Counted from the first letter of the stretch, positions 22,296-33,001 are shown. The stretch is DNA of 64,000 bases from Heterohyrax brucei (GCA_028571685.1 CM053141.1:73331833-73395832); one strand, 5' to 3'. Made by a program: numbers and translations. The notes: generated from the sequence alone by a model not told the origin.

Positions 22296-23306
22296 GATCT
22301 CAAAAACAGACTTGTGTATAGAAGAAAAGACTCTTTGACAGCTGCAAGGGAGGGGAGGGAGGGAGGGGGAGGGAGTGAGGGTTTAGTTTAGATAGTTGCT
22401 AGAAATCTGGTTGGGAGAAAGTGGTGATAGCACACATTAGAGACAAGAACAACATTAAGTGGACCTCAGCATAACTTGAGTACTCCTTCCATCTTAACCC
22501 AGTATTGCAAGGATAGAGTAGCTGGGGCGGGGAGCGGGGGACCATGCTCTTAGGTGAAATCGAGACCAACTGGCACAACTAGCATTTTGCTAAGAGAGCT
22601 CTCTGCACCCCACATTGGTGAGTGGCGTCTGGGGTCTTAAAAGCTGCCAAGCTGCCATCCGAGGACACAGCAAATTGTCCTAACTCAGCAGGAACGGATG
22701 CTCACCGAAGACCAAAATGACATGCAGTAAAGACAACCTAGAAGACAGAGAGACCCGCAAGAGTGGGTGCCTTCATCGGCTTGGGACCGGAAGAACCGGA
22801 TGGTACCCAGCCACCACCAGTGATAGCCACGATGGAGCTCACTAGGTTGAGTCTCACTGGCAACACAAGAATAAAAAGGGGTGCATCCTGATATCTCCAC
22901 TGAAAGACCTCAATTGATGGTCCAGCAGTTTTGGGGTTCCCCTGAGAGCATGGCCCCTGGGCCGTGATGCTGCCCTTACCCATACATTATAACAAAGGTC
23001 CACTCTTTGGACAGGAATGGATTGGACTTGGCAATGCAGAGTGACCATATATTGGTTGCACTTTATGGTTCTATGCATCCATAGGATATCATCCTGCTGA
23101 CCTCTGGCTGGAGGAAGGAGAGTGGGTGGAGAGGAGGGGAAAGGAGGCTGTTGGGAGAATGAGACATGTATGGAGCAGAGAGGAATAGTGTGCAGTCACC
23201 GGACAGGGAGAGCAGTGGAAGCTGCATATAGGTGGGCATGTAAATTTATACGGGAATGTACATTTTCACTCAGTCATGTTAAATAAAAAGAAAAAAATAA
23301 AAATAA
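22296..23306 (+). mobile_element. L1 3' UTR with G-rich tract and A-rich tail
   Basis: Starts after ORF2 and ends with an A-rich (AAATA)n-like tail. A purine tract at 22348-22373 holds four or more GGG runs with single-A spacers, fitting a G-quadruplex as reported for L1 3' UTRs. The segment 22610-23280 (GGTCTTAAAAGCTGCC, GGATTGGACTTGG, CACTCAGTCATG) is the family signature reused by truncated copies at 5005, 26496, 57347 and 60778. Confidence 0.8.
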
Positions 23307-23322
23307 ATAAATAACAAACACT

Positions 23323-23982
23323 AACTGCATTGAAAACAGAAATAGACAGCTCGACAATAATAGTAGACTTCAACACAGCACTCTCAGTGAAGGACACAAC
23401 ATCTAGCAAAAGCTCAGTAAAGACACAGAAGATCCAAATGCCACAGTCAACCAACTTGACCTCATAGATAGATATGGAACAGTCCAAATGACTAATGGGC
23501 CACAACTGTCACAGCCTCCACCAGACTGAGTCCAGCACAACTAGATGTTGCCAGCTACCACCACCAAATGGTCTAACAGGGATCACAATATAGGGTCCTG
23601 GACAGAGCTGTAGAAAAGTGTAGAACTTCTAACTCACAAAAAAATATCAAACTTACTGGTCTGCAGAGGCTGGAGAAACCCGAGAGCATAGCTGTAGCAT
23701 ACCCTTTTAACTCAGTGCTGAACTCCCGCCTGAGATTCACCTTCCTGCCAAATATTAGACAGGCTCATAAAACAAAATGAGACTACGTGGGCACAACAGT
23801 GCAGGGACAAGAATGAGAAGGGGTGGGACAGGAAAGCTGCTAATAAGTAACGCAAGGTCCAGAAAGGGGCAGTGTTAACACGTTGTGGAGACGGCAACCA
23901 ATGTCACGAAATTTTGTGTATTCATTGCTTAATGAGAAATTAATCTGCTCTGCAAACCTTCATTTAAAGCACAATTTTAAAA
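23323..23982 (+). pseudogene. old L1: end of endonuclease fragment and 3' UTR
   Basis: 23323-23477 continues block B of the old L1 endonuclease (words DSTIIV-like, DTTSSKSSVK-like, QLDLID-like, broken). At 23478 it joins 3' UTR sequence (GACTAATGGGCCACAACTG, CCACCACCAAATGG, GGGACAGGAAAGCTG, TCTGCTCTGCAAACC). The same 3' UTR type occurs at 51672-52676, so this is a real subfamily end. Most of ORF2 is absent at the join. Confidence 0.7.
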
Positions 23983-23992
23983 ATTTCAAGAT

Positions 23993-25182
23993 CTAATCTT
24001 AAGCACAATGCTGTCAGTGACGGAATAATATACATACAACTACAAGGAAGGCCAGTAATTCGAATACACACACCAACCACTAATACTAAATATGAAGATT
24101 TTTACCAAACTATGCAGTCTGAAATTTATGAAACACGCAATCATGATGAATTCCAATGGTAATTTGGAACGTGAAAGTTGGAAACAAAGAAGGATCAGTA
24201 ATTAGAAAATATGACCTTGATGAAAAAGATGACATGGGAGATCACAGGACAGAATATTGAAAGAGCAATGACCTATTCACCGGAAATACCTTTTTCAGCA
24301 ACATAAATGGCTACTATACATGTGGATATTGCCACACGGAATATCCAGCAATCAATCTTCTACATTTGTGGTGAGAGACAATGGAGAAGCTCAATCTCAT
24401 TAGTCACAACAAGGCCAAGGACTGGCTGTAGAACAGACCATTAATTGTTCACATGCAAGTTCAAGTTCAAGCCAAAGAAAATTAAAATAAATCCACAAGA
24501 GCCAAAGTACAACCTTGAGTATTTAGAGATCACCTTAAGAACATATTTGTTACACTGAACACTAATGACCAAAGACCATGTGAATTGTGGGATGACATCA
24601 AGGACATCAGACATGAAAAAAGCAAAAAGTCATTAAAAAGACAGGAAACAATGAAAATACCAAAATGGATGTTAAAAGAGACTCTGAAGCCTGCTCTTAA
24701 AAGTAGAGTAGTTTAAGCAGAAGGAAGAAATGATGAAGTAAAAAAGTGAACTGAAGAGTCAAAAGGATGGATCAAGAAGATAATGTAAAGCATTATAGTA
24801 AAACGTGAAAAGTTCTGGAGTTAGAAAAACAAAAAGGAAGAACACACTCCACATTTCTCCAAGATGAAGGAAGTGAAGAAAAATTCAAGCCTCGATACTG
24901 CAATATCAAAAGACTCTATAGAAAAAATATTGAACTACATAGGAAGCATCAAAAGTAGATGGAAGGAATACACAGACACACTGTATGAAAAAGAACTGGT
25001 TGAAGTTCAGCCATTTCAGGAGGTAGCATCTGATCAAGAATCAATGGCACTGAAGGGAGAAGTCCAAACTGCACTGGAGATGTTGGCAAAAAACAAAGCT
25101 CCAAGAATTGATGAAATATTATTTGAGATGTTTCAACAAACAGATGCAGGACTGGAGGTGCTCACTTATCTATGCTAAGAAA
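23993..25182 (+). pseudogene. RTE LINE middle part: endonuclease to linker
   Basis: Continues the RTE broken at 11479, in register (ATCTAATCTTAAGCACAATG follows ATTTCAAGAT). It holds decayed endonuclease sequence, then the linker (GGATGACATCAAGGACATC, CAATGAAAATACCAAAATGG). The only long readable piece is 24864-25178, with FQEVASDQESM and LEMLAKNKAP, located just upstream of where the reverse transcriptase would begin. At 25182 the element breaks off and the reverse transcriptase core is missing. The last part of the element resumes at 26066. Confidence 0.75.
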
Positions 25183-25345
25183 TGAGGGAGAAACAACTCA
25201 GAAAAGGAGGGTGAGAATGGTTGCACAACCCGAAGTATGCAATCAGTCACCAACTGTACCTGCAGAAACTGTTGAATTGGTGTATGTTTTGCTGTGTATA
25301 TTCTCATTAACAAAATAAATAAAATTATTTTAAAAAACACATAGT
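25183..25345 (+). mobile_element. L1-like 3' tail fragment
   Basis: GAATGGTTGCACAACCC through TGTTGAATTGGTGTATG to AACAAAATAAATAAAATT is the style of an L1M-type 3' terminus with polyadenylation-type AATAAA words. Only about 160 bp are present. The exact family is not determined. Confidence 0.5.
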
Positions 25346-25599
25346 CCCACTTAGCTCATGAGTGTGATCATTCATTCACTTATACAACTAATGTTATTGT
25401 TTGCCATCTGTGAGCCAGTCACTGATTCATATGCTATGTATCTATTCTAAAATAGATCATTCAACATAATGGACAAAAATCTTTGTTATCACATAGTTTA
25501 CACAGCAGCATACTTTATCATAGACCTAAAACATATTCAACTAGAAATAAAATCACGAAAGATACACAGGTCCAAAATTATGATCTCTTTAAATATTGC
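25346..25599. other. no feature recognised
   Basis: AT-rich sequence without an element that I can name. Confidence 0.35.
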
Positions 25600-26055
25600 A
25601 TGGACTGCATTTCCAAAAACTATAAAAAATTGTTGAAAAAATAATGCAAATGAATAAATAAACAAAATATGGTATATCTATTCAACAGAATATTATTCAG
25701 CCATATTTGGGATTTAAATTCTTACATGTACAACATGAATAAACCTTGAAAATATCATGCAAAGAGAAAGAAAGAAAAAGCCACATAGCTTACAATTCCA
25801 CTTATAAGAAAGGTTCATAATAGGTAAATCCATGAAAGTAGAAATTAAATTACTAGTTGCCAAGAACTTGGGGAATGAGAGTGCTAATGGTAGGATATTT
25901 CTTTTGGAGATGATGAAAGTGTTCTGAAATTAGATGGTGGTGATGAATGCATAACTCTGTAAATATACTAAAAAACCCTAGACTGGACACTTTAAAAGTA
26001 TGAAACTTATAGTACGTAAATTACATCTTAGAAACTCTGTTCCTCAAAAAAAAAA
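25600..26055 (+). mobile_element. old L1 3' end with A-tail
   Basis: Carries the well-known order of older L1 3' ends: ATGGTATATCTATTCAACAG, AATATTATTCAGCCATA, AAACCTTGAAAATATCATG, TAGTTGCCAAGAACTTGGGG, AAATTAGATGGTGGTGATG, and CTAGACTGGACACTTTAAA. It ends in a run of A (26047-26057). It lies where the RTE reverse transcriptase region is missing. Confidence 0.8.
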
Positions 26056-26065
26056 AAGAAAACAA

Positions 26066-26447
26066 CATGTTGCAGTGGGCAAATGTACTACAAATTTTGC
26101 TACTAAATACTTCTTTAAAATGTTAAATAGCAAAGATGTCACTTTAAAGACTTAGGTGCACCTGATCCAAGCCATGGTATTTTCAGTCACCCCATATGCA
26201 TGAGAAACCACGACAATGAATAAGGAAAACCAAACATGAATTGATGTGTTTGAATCATGGTTTGGGAGAAAAATATTGACTATACCATGAACTGGCAAAA
26301 GAACAAACAAATCTGTCCTGGAAGAAGTATAGACAGAAGGCTCTTTAGAAACAAGGATGCCAGAACTTCATCTCATGTACTTTGGACATGTTATCAGGAA
26401 GGACCAGTTCTTGGAAAAAGACATCACACTTGATACAATAGAGGATC
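26066..26447 (+). pseudogene. RTE LINE C-terminal part
   Basis: Shows RTE C-terminal coding words in DNA form: AGCAAAGATGTCACTTTAAA, CCAAGCCATGGTATTTTCAG, CTGGCAAAAGAACAAACAAA, TACTTTGGACATGTTATCAG. It is interrupted at 26448 by an antisense LTR and continues at 27476. Stops are frequent. Confidence 0.75.
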
Positions 26448-27475
26448 TGTCTTAGTCATCTAGTACTGCTACAACATTAATACCACTGGTGGGTGACTGC
26501 ATCAATATGTGACCGGAGGAACCAGGTGGCACCTGGCCACCACCAGTAATAGCTGTGATGGGACTCACAGAGTTGAGTCTCACTGGCAACACAAGAATAA
26601 AAAAGGGTGCACCCTGAGATCTCCACTAAAAGACTGCAATTGATGGTCTAGGGGCCTCAGGATTCCCCTGGGAGAATGGCCTGTGGTCCTGATGCTGCAC
26701 CTGTCCATAAATCATCACTGAGGTCAGCTTTTCAGACAGAAACGGATTGGACTCGGCAACACAGAGTGACCACATCATGTGTGCACTTTATGGTTCTATG
26801 CATCTATAGGATGTTGTCCTGCTGGCCTCTTACTGGAGCTGGGGGAGAGGGTGGAGAGGAGAAGACAGGAGATTGTTACAAGGATATGACATATATAGAA
26901 TGGATAGGAGGAGTGTGCTGTCACCTGGCAGGGAAAGCAGTGGGAGCTGCACATAGGTGGGCATGCAAATTTATACAGATTGTACACTTTCACTCAATCA
27001 GAATTAAAAAAACACTACTAGTAGATAGCTTTAACAAAGAGAAATTTTGTCACAGGCCAGTAAGGATAAAGTTCAAATTCTGTGTCAGCTCCAGAGAAAG
27101 ACTTTGTCTGTTAGCTTTGGATGAAGGTCCTTGTCATCAATCTTCTCTTGGACTGAGAACTTTTGAGGTGCAGGAACTCTGGGTAATTTCCAAAGAACAT
27201 ACTCTGCTCCCAGCACTACCTCTTTCCTGATGGTATCAGGTCCCCAGATGTCTCTGCTAGCTTCTTTTCCTTTATACTTCAAGAGACTGCCTCAAAGCAC
27301 AATATAATCTTAACCACTGAGTCCTGTCCCATCAACACAACTGGTCTCCATCGTCCCTCATTAACATCACAGAAGCAGGGTTTACAGCATATAGGAGCAC
27401 CATACAACACCAAGAATCATGGCCCAGCCAAATTGCTACATGCATTTTTGAAGGGTCACAATTCAATCCATGACA
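26448..27475 (-). mobile_element. antisense MaLR-like LTR carrying an L1 tail
   Basis: On the - strand it begins TGTCATGGATTGAATTGTGA (at 27475) and ends GTACTAGATGACTAAGACA (at 26448). Flanks GGATC and AGGTC each differ by one base from the RTE target word GGGTC, consistent with a mutated 5-bp duplication. The LTR proper is about 510 bp; the remainder is the L1 3' UTR at 26496-27010. Confidence 0.7.
26496..27010 (+). mobile_element. 5'-truncated L1 3' UTR inside the LTR
   Basis: Matches the afrotherian L1 3' UTR (TGACCGGAGGAACCAGGTGG, GGTCTAGGGGCCTCAGG, TTGGACTCGGCAACACAG, CACTCAATCAGAATTAAAA). It ends in a short A-run followed by CACTACTAGTAGATAGC, which resembles the left flank CACTGGTGGGTGACTGC only loosely. 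The long open frame across it is not a gene. Confidence 0.8.
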
Positions 27476-27648
27476 AGGTCATCAAAAAAGAGGAAGACCC
27501 TCAGCAAGATGGACTGGACTGACAAAGTTGCTGCCACACTGGGTTCAAACACAGCAATAGCGGTGAGGATGGCACATGACAGGTAGTGTTTCATTCTGTT
27601 GTACACAGGGCTTCCATGAGGCAACTAACTTGACAGTACCGAACAACA
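27476..27648 (+). mobile_element. RTE LINE 3' terminus
   Basis: AGAGGAAGACCCTCAGCAAG, GTGAGGATGGCACATGAC and TTCATTCTGTTGTACACAG are the standard RTE 3' end words. It completes the RTE copy that started at 10936. The tail is decayed (GTACCGAACAACAGAC). Confidence 0.8.
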
Positions 27649-27784
27649 GACAGAAATCAAGGCAAAAGGTCTATATGGGGCAAAGAAGGCTGTTTTTTAT
27701 TGATGAACAGTAGATTTCACCAAAATATACAGCAATTGTGAAACTTTATACTCTATCATGCTCCCAATATATAAATAGTAATAA

Positions 27785-27965
27785 AGTACTCACAATGGGA
27801 AAGGCACAAGTCTAAGCTATTCACTAACATCAACTCTCGTAAATCTCCAAAGGACCTTAAGTAAGTGATGTTATTTTACAGTTGAGGAAGCTTTCCCGAT
27901 GTTTGTCCGCTTGTGAGCATGGAGCTGCTATTCAAATCAGACAGATTGACACCAGCATCAATGCT
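27785..27965 (-). mobile_element. MIR SINE, antisense
   Basis: On the + strand CTATTCACTAACATCAACTC, GATGTTATTTTACAGTTGAG and a decayed 'gctgctATTCAAATCAGACAG' follow the order of a reverse-complemented MIR. The 27649-27784 stretch before it shows nothing recognisable. Confidence 0.6.
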
Positions 27966-28285
27966 TTTAACTTTTTTACAATACTCTTTCCAAAGAGTGA
28001 AAGGAAAAAATAAAAAATTTTAGAAACATACATACACTGTGAAATGCATAGATACAGTGGGAAAGGTTAACAAACCACTCACCAAATTTGCCATGCCAAG
28101 CCAACAAAGTATATAAATATGTGAATACACATAATAAGCTTGACATCATAACACATGGTGACCTCTCTTAAAAGGAGAAAAGTTACATTGTTTTCAAATG
28201 TCCATGGAACATTTATTTAAAATATAGAGATTATGTATTAGATCACAAAAAAATTCTGAATAAATTTCAAGAACAGATCTCTTAT

Positions 28286-28368
28286 GGGGCCCACAAGGTG
28301 CGGCTAGGGGACTTGAACTGTTGACTTTCTGGCTAGCAGACAAGCTCTTAACTGTTGCACCACTTGTA
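28286..28368 (-). mobile_element. AfroSINE head, antisense
   Basis: GGGACTTGAACTGTTGAC, TTCTGGCTAGCAGACAAGC and TCTTAACTGTTGCACCAC are the complement of the tRNA-like AfroSINE head. The body and tail are missing. Confidence 0.65.
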
Positions 28369-28685
28369 AAATTATGCTAATAATGTGAAAGCCTAAATAA
28401 CGTAATTTTTTATGAAACTCCTTAATTTTTTAAAAAAGAACAGAACTTTAAAAGATTAGCAATATCAACTATTTTAAAAAGTTATAGATGTAGGCTTTAT
28501 AAGAAAGTACCATAAAGCTCTCAACAAGGCATTCACAAGGTTAGTATAATCTTGACATCAAAAGGACCAATACGGTGAAAAAATAAAATACAGGTCAAAT
28601 TCACTTACAAATATATATGCAAACACCCGAAATACAACATCAACAAATGGAACCACCAATCCATTAAAAGAATAGTATGTTGCTG

Positions 28686-28860
28686 CTATTAACTGCTGTC
28701 AAGTTGGGCCCTGAGTCATCATGACCCTTGTACAACAGAACTAAATACTGCCTGGTGCTGAGCCATCTCTATGGTTGGTTGTGGATCGGCTCTTTGCGAC
28801 TCATACGGTTTTCACTGACTGGTTTTTGGAAGTTGCCACACGTTTCTCCTTCATCCATCT
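28686..28860 (-). mobile_element. internally deleted RTE derivative, antisense
   Basis: The + strand reads RTE/AfroSINE tail complement (ACTGCTGTCAAGTTGGGC, TACAACAGAACTAAATACTG, GCCTGGTGCTGAGCCATC) and then, without the coding region, RTE 5'-region complement (GGTTTTCACTGACTGGTTTT, GGAAGTTGCCACAC). The structure resembles the copies at 4370 and 59336. Confidence 0.5.
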
Positions 28861-30060
28861 TAACCTGTTCGGCATTGCAACAACACACAAACTTCCAATG
28901 ACAGGTCTGTCTTTCTAGTCTTAGTCTAAAACAGCCACTAAATAAGATAGCAGACCTAACTAGGATTAATTTCAGGAACCCGAGAATGGAATAACATTAG
29001 AAACTCTCTCAATGCACTAAACCAGATTAACAGATTAAAGTAAAAATTAAATGCTCATTCTGATAAATATGGAAAATGGAATTGATAGAAGTCTTCATCC
29101 ATTCTGGGTTAAAGCTGTGGATAAGCTAGAAATAAAAGAAAACTACTAATACATTAGAAAGCATTTCTGAAAAATCAATGACAGTCTCTTGAAAAAGTTA
29201 ATATTATGGGGGAAAAAGCTGAGAGACTGTTCTGTATGAAAAGAAACTAAAGGTACATAACAAACAAATACAGTAAGTAAAATTTGATTGGATCTTTAGT
29301 TTTAAAGATCTTGAGAAGAGAGATTTCAGATGGTTAGAATATCTATTTTGTGTAGAGGTCTTATAAATCAGTAAAAAATAAAAGAGAAGCAACCTCCCCT
29401 CCCCCCCAAAATGAGTGAAGAATCGTGAAGAAATGAAAATTGCTAAAAAACATATGAAAAGATAGTCAGGTGACTAGTAACCAAAGAAATATAAATTACA
29501 ATAGTGACGAAATATCATTTTGAACTTTCAGATTGGCTAAGATTAAACAGAATAATGTTCAAAGTTGGTGAGGATATAAACTAGTTCAACTTTTTGGAGA
29601 GAATTAGACAACAGATACCAAAATTTTACAGAAGTACTCCTTCCAACTCAGCTATTGTGCTTCCAGAATCCATCCAAAGGGAATCATTGGCCTAGCAGTC
29701 AGTAATTAACATACATGACTTGTTAATGCAGCAATGCTCATAAAATTTTTAAAATCTGTGGCCTAAACAAATAAATTGTGGCACAGCCATATGACAGTCT
29801 ACTCTAGATTTTGGAAAGAAATCTATACATATTAACATAGAAAGATGTCCATGAAATATTTGAGTTTAAAACCATCACAGAATACTAGATACAATGATTC
29901 TATTTATCTAAAAGATATGTATGTGCTGATACATGTGTTTATAGATGCACAGAAAATAACAATGGCTATCTCTGTGTGGTAGAACTCTAGCGGGCTTTTA
30001 CTTTCTATTTCACATCTGAAATTTTTAATATTTTATAATCAGCATACATTATGTTTATAG

Positions 30061-30545
30061 TTAGAGAAATAATAATAAGGCTAGTGAATGAGAGAAAAGA
30101 AAGGAGCCTCTGCTCCCTTCCTCCTAGGAAAGGCCAAGGCCACCTTCTGCCCGACTGGGCTCCTCAAGAAGCCCCTCTGGCAAAGACACCAAGGCTGGGG
30201 CAAAAAGTAGATCAACATCAGCACTATATTGCTTCCTACAGCTCTAATGCCTGAGCCTTGAGTCTTTTCAGAGATTGGCTGCTCTCTAAGATCACCCTTG
30301 CTGCTACTGAAATAACTACTCCACATCTGGGGATAAGAAATATATTTCCCCAAGGGAGGCCCTGTTTCCAAATCTCCTTCTCCGTCCTGGTTTACCATCA
30401 GTTTGGGCTCTTGGCCTCTGATGGACCACCTGTTCATCTGATCTCTTACCCATGTAAGTTAACAAGCCTCGTTATTTTTACGCTGTCTTTAAGCACAGAT
30501 CCAGTGGCAAGGGCAACAAGAGTGTCCCCTACATCTCAGATATAA
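30061..30545 (+). other. possible old LTR-like segment, no gene
   Basis: Around 30340-30545 the words AGTTTGGGCTCTTGGCCTC, GTAAGTTAACAAGCCTCG and AGAGTGTCCCCTACATCTC look like the R/U5 part of an old ERVL-type LTR, including an AATAAA-like position mutated to AACAAG. The left boundary is unclear. Overlapping 95- and 118-codon frames on opposite strands have no recognisable protein features. Confidence 0.3.
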
Positions 30546-32080
30546 ATCAGTCCCTGAAATCTGTGTCTTCTGTTCTCTGTTTGAAAATGAGCGTATTTAG
30601 GGTGTCACAATCACCATAACATCATTGCCCTCAGTATTAAGACTTAAAAACAGGCACTTAGCACAGTGTGCCTGTCAGGTCAAACCAAGCCAGAGACTAA
30701 CAGACTTTGCCAAAATGATTCCAAGTGGTACAGAGCTATGTCTGGTGGTTACATGCACCAGAGGGTGATCCAAGAAAGAGATCTAAGATGCTAGGATAGT
30801 GAGGAAAGACAGACTCTAGATAATTACATTTGTAGCTTGAACACCATGTGTGGGTAATTAATAATCTATAAATGACCCAAACGAGTACACATATTGAGTT
30901 ACTGAATCATTAAAAACGGTGGCCGTGTTAATGTGGTTCCTCTGTAGGGTTCATTAACTGGACAGAGTGTCAGGTCAGGGTGGATTTATTTTTTCATTTC
31001 TTCCATTTACTCTTTATTTTGTTCCCTTCCATTATACATAAATAGAAGTGGTAATTTTTTCTCTGGATATTATAGGGCAAGGCGGGAATTATTTACCTAC
31101 AATCATCTTGCCAAATCTGCAGAAAACTAAGTAAAAGTAAGCAATTAGCTGGAAGATTTTTCAGTTTTAAAATACTTTGAAGATTATAAAGCTCTAAATA
31201 TTAGTAAGCTGTTGTTTTTCATCTTGCACTGTGTATGTGTGATCTCAAAGTGATCTTCAGCCTAGAGAAATCATAGTATGGGGCAATTCAAAAGAAACAA
31301 AACTCCTAGCTTGTCAAGGAGGGCTGAGAGTACCTTAAGAAAAGTTCTCTACACCTTAGTTCCACCTCAGAATACCACATGCTTACCCAGTATCTCTGAA
31401 GACAGGCAGTTAGAAGAACCAACAAAGAGAGCCTGGGTCCTAAAGAAAATGGAATATTAGATGGATGATATATGAGCTAGTTGGTGGAAGGATGAAAGGA
31501 CAGATGGATGGATGGATATATAGGCAATTAGAAAGAGAGATTAAATGTATAGATAATTAAGCTGGTAGTTTCTTCTCTCCGTCACTCTTTGTGCAAGGAC
31601 CAATGAACGCCCTTCTACCTCAGAAAAAGAAGAAACCTTATTTCTTCCCAGGACTGGTTCTTCACTTGACTTCTCAGTCCTCCTTCTGCCTCTTCCTAAT
31701 ACTTGCTCTAGCATATATCTTTTTTTCTCATCAATCTTCCATCTCTCTCTTCACTACACATTCAGCCAATAAACATCTTCAATTATCCCTTTTCTGATGT
31801 AAACACATATAGTCCCCCAACCTGCTTCCTTTCAGGCTGTATTCCATTTCTTTCCTTCACAATCATCTTGCAGATCAAATCCTCCACAGTCCATAGTCTC
31901 CATGCCTTTACTCCCCGCTCACCTCTCACCCCACTGAAATTTACCTCCCACTCTCCAGTCCACTGTTCCTCAAAGATCACCAGCCACTTTCCATTTCAAA
32001 CCCTGTGGTTTCCTCTCCCTTTAATATTTAACAATTTTACTTTGCATTGAAACTTTGTCCTGCCATATCTTCTATGATAT
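30546..32080. other. no gene; C/T-rich part and short GGAT tract
   Basis: No exon or named element is supported. A short (GGAT)n-type tract lies near 31502-31519 and a pyrimidine-rich stretch runs from about 31640 to 32030. Confidence 0.4.
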
Positions 32081-32272
32081 GAGCCCTGGTGGAACAGTGG
32101 TTAAAGCATTCAAACGCTAATCAAAAGGTCAGCAGTTCAAAACTGCCAGTGGCTCCATGAGATGACAATGTGACAGTCTCCTTCTGTAGAGATTTATAGC
32201 CTTGGAAATCCTACGGGGTCGTTATGAGTTGCAATCAACTCCATGGCAGTGAGTTTGCTTCTTTTTTTTTTT
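32081..32272 (+). mobile_element. AfroSINE, well preserved
   Basis: GAGCCCTGGTGGAACAGTGG opens the tRNA-like head, AAAAGGTCAGCAGTTCAAAA follows, then CAGTCTCCTTCTGTAGAG, CTTGGAAATCCTACGGGGTC and GAGTTGCAATCAACTCC, with a T-rich end. All blocks of a complete AfroSINE are present. Confidence 0.88.
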
Positions 32273-32435
32273 TGTATCATCTATAATAGTTTACCCTTTT
32301 TTAAAAACCTCTCCAACAATCTTTCTTGAGTCATTAATTCTTTAATTTATTCAATAAATGTTTATTGAGAACTTGTTTGTTCTGAGAACTGAGTTCAAAA
32401 TGATCTAGACCTTATTCTAAAGAATCTGAAGAAAG
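32273..32435. other. ancient repeat-like end
   Basis: CAATAAATGTTTATTGAG is the signature of ancient mammalian repeats (L2 and related). The rest of this short stretch is not recognisable. Confidence 0.35.
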
Positions 32436-33001
32436 GTATAGTCTTAGGCTGGGTTCTCTAGGAAGCAAAACCAGTAACATGTCTAATACATGTAAAAAAA
32501 TATTTATATAAAAAAAACAACTCATGCAATCATAGAGCCTGAAACATCCCAAGTCCTGGATCAGAATGTGTGCCTCACGCAGAGCAGAAGCTGGCCAACC
32601 CATGGTTGGCAGATCAGAGATTAGAGTTCCTGCTTGCAGGCTGTGAAGGTCAGCAGATCCCAAGATAGCAGCAAGATTGCATGGTTTCTGCCAATTCATG
32701 GTGCTACAGGGACCAGTGAACCAGGATGGCAGGTCTGGGAACAGGACTCTTGCTTGCAGGCTGTGAGAGTAGGTGAATCCCAAGAAATGCTAGTTCAAAT
32801 CTCAAGAACCAGACATAAAAAGACAAGAAAGCAGAGCTGCTGGCAATGTTAGCAGACAGGAAGTAGGTGGCAGAAGGTGGAGTGATGAAGTCTGAAGGTC
32901 AGTGGTGCGTCACCACAGGCCCCAACCCTGCCACTTCATACAGCTGCCAAAACATTGAGAATCATGGTCCAGTAAAGCTGACACACAGTCTTAACCATCA
33001 C
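32436..33001 (-). mobile_element. LTR-like element, second family, antisense
   Basis: The + strand left edge GTCTTAGGCTGGGTTCTC and right edge CAGTCTTAACCATCACA are the complement of the end and start of the element at 11799-12371. The interior contains TTGCTTGCAGGCTGTGA-type words in repeated form (near 32630 and 32750). No gene is present; an apparent 123-codon antisense frame lies within it. Confidence 0.65.

Larger units (their letters stand above)
16111..23306 (+). mobile_element. near-full-length L1, + strand
   Basis: A 7.2-kb L1 with 5' UTR (16111-17102), ORF1 (17103-18061), spacer, ORF2 (18484-about 22295), 3' UTR and A-rich tail. It starts GGGGGCAGAGTCAAGATGTG. The 16-bp flanks ATAAATAACAGACACT (16095-16110) and ATAAATAACAAACACT (23307-23322) differ at one base and are the target duplication. 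The insertion site is the endonuclease region of an older L1. It is the least decayed L1 here, but stops and frameshifts break both frames. Confidence 0.92.
11480..23982 (+). mobile_element. old afrotherian L1 (host of nested insertions)
   Basis: A single L1 insertion bounded by a perfect 10-bp target duplication ATTTCAAGAT (11470-11479 and 23983-23992) inside an RTE. Its parts are a 5' end beginning AGACATGGAGTCAGCATGGC, pyrimidine-rich tandem 5' UTR units (to about 14280), L1 coding fragments arranged as two partly repeated blocks (14281-15150 and 15151-16110 plus 23323-23477), and a 3' UTR (23478-23982). Subtracting the inserts, the copy is about 4.2 kb. Most of ORF1 and all of the reverse transcriptase are missing, so it is non-autonomous. 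Confidence 0.8.
28000..30060 (+). pseudogene. old L1M ORF2 remnant
   Basis: Decayed L1 ORF2 sequence on the + strand: TAATCTTGACATCAAAAGG and ATTAAAAGAATAGTATGT (reverse transcriptase region), TCATTCTGATAAATATGG, then ORF2 end and 3' UTR words near 29460-29860 (ATGGCACAGCCATATGACAG-like). Two shorter elements interrupt it (28286 and 28686). There is no readable frame of length. Age is comparable to the 1263-2270 copy. Confidence 0.6.

Noticed and set aside
26676-27230. 184-codon open frame
   Set aside because: It runs through an L1 3' UTR and into an antisense LTR, so it is a chance frame across repeats.
30061-30545. Overlapping 95- and 118-codon frames on opposite strands
   Set aside because: No protein features; the sequence looks more like an old LTR end than an exon.
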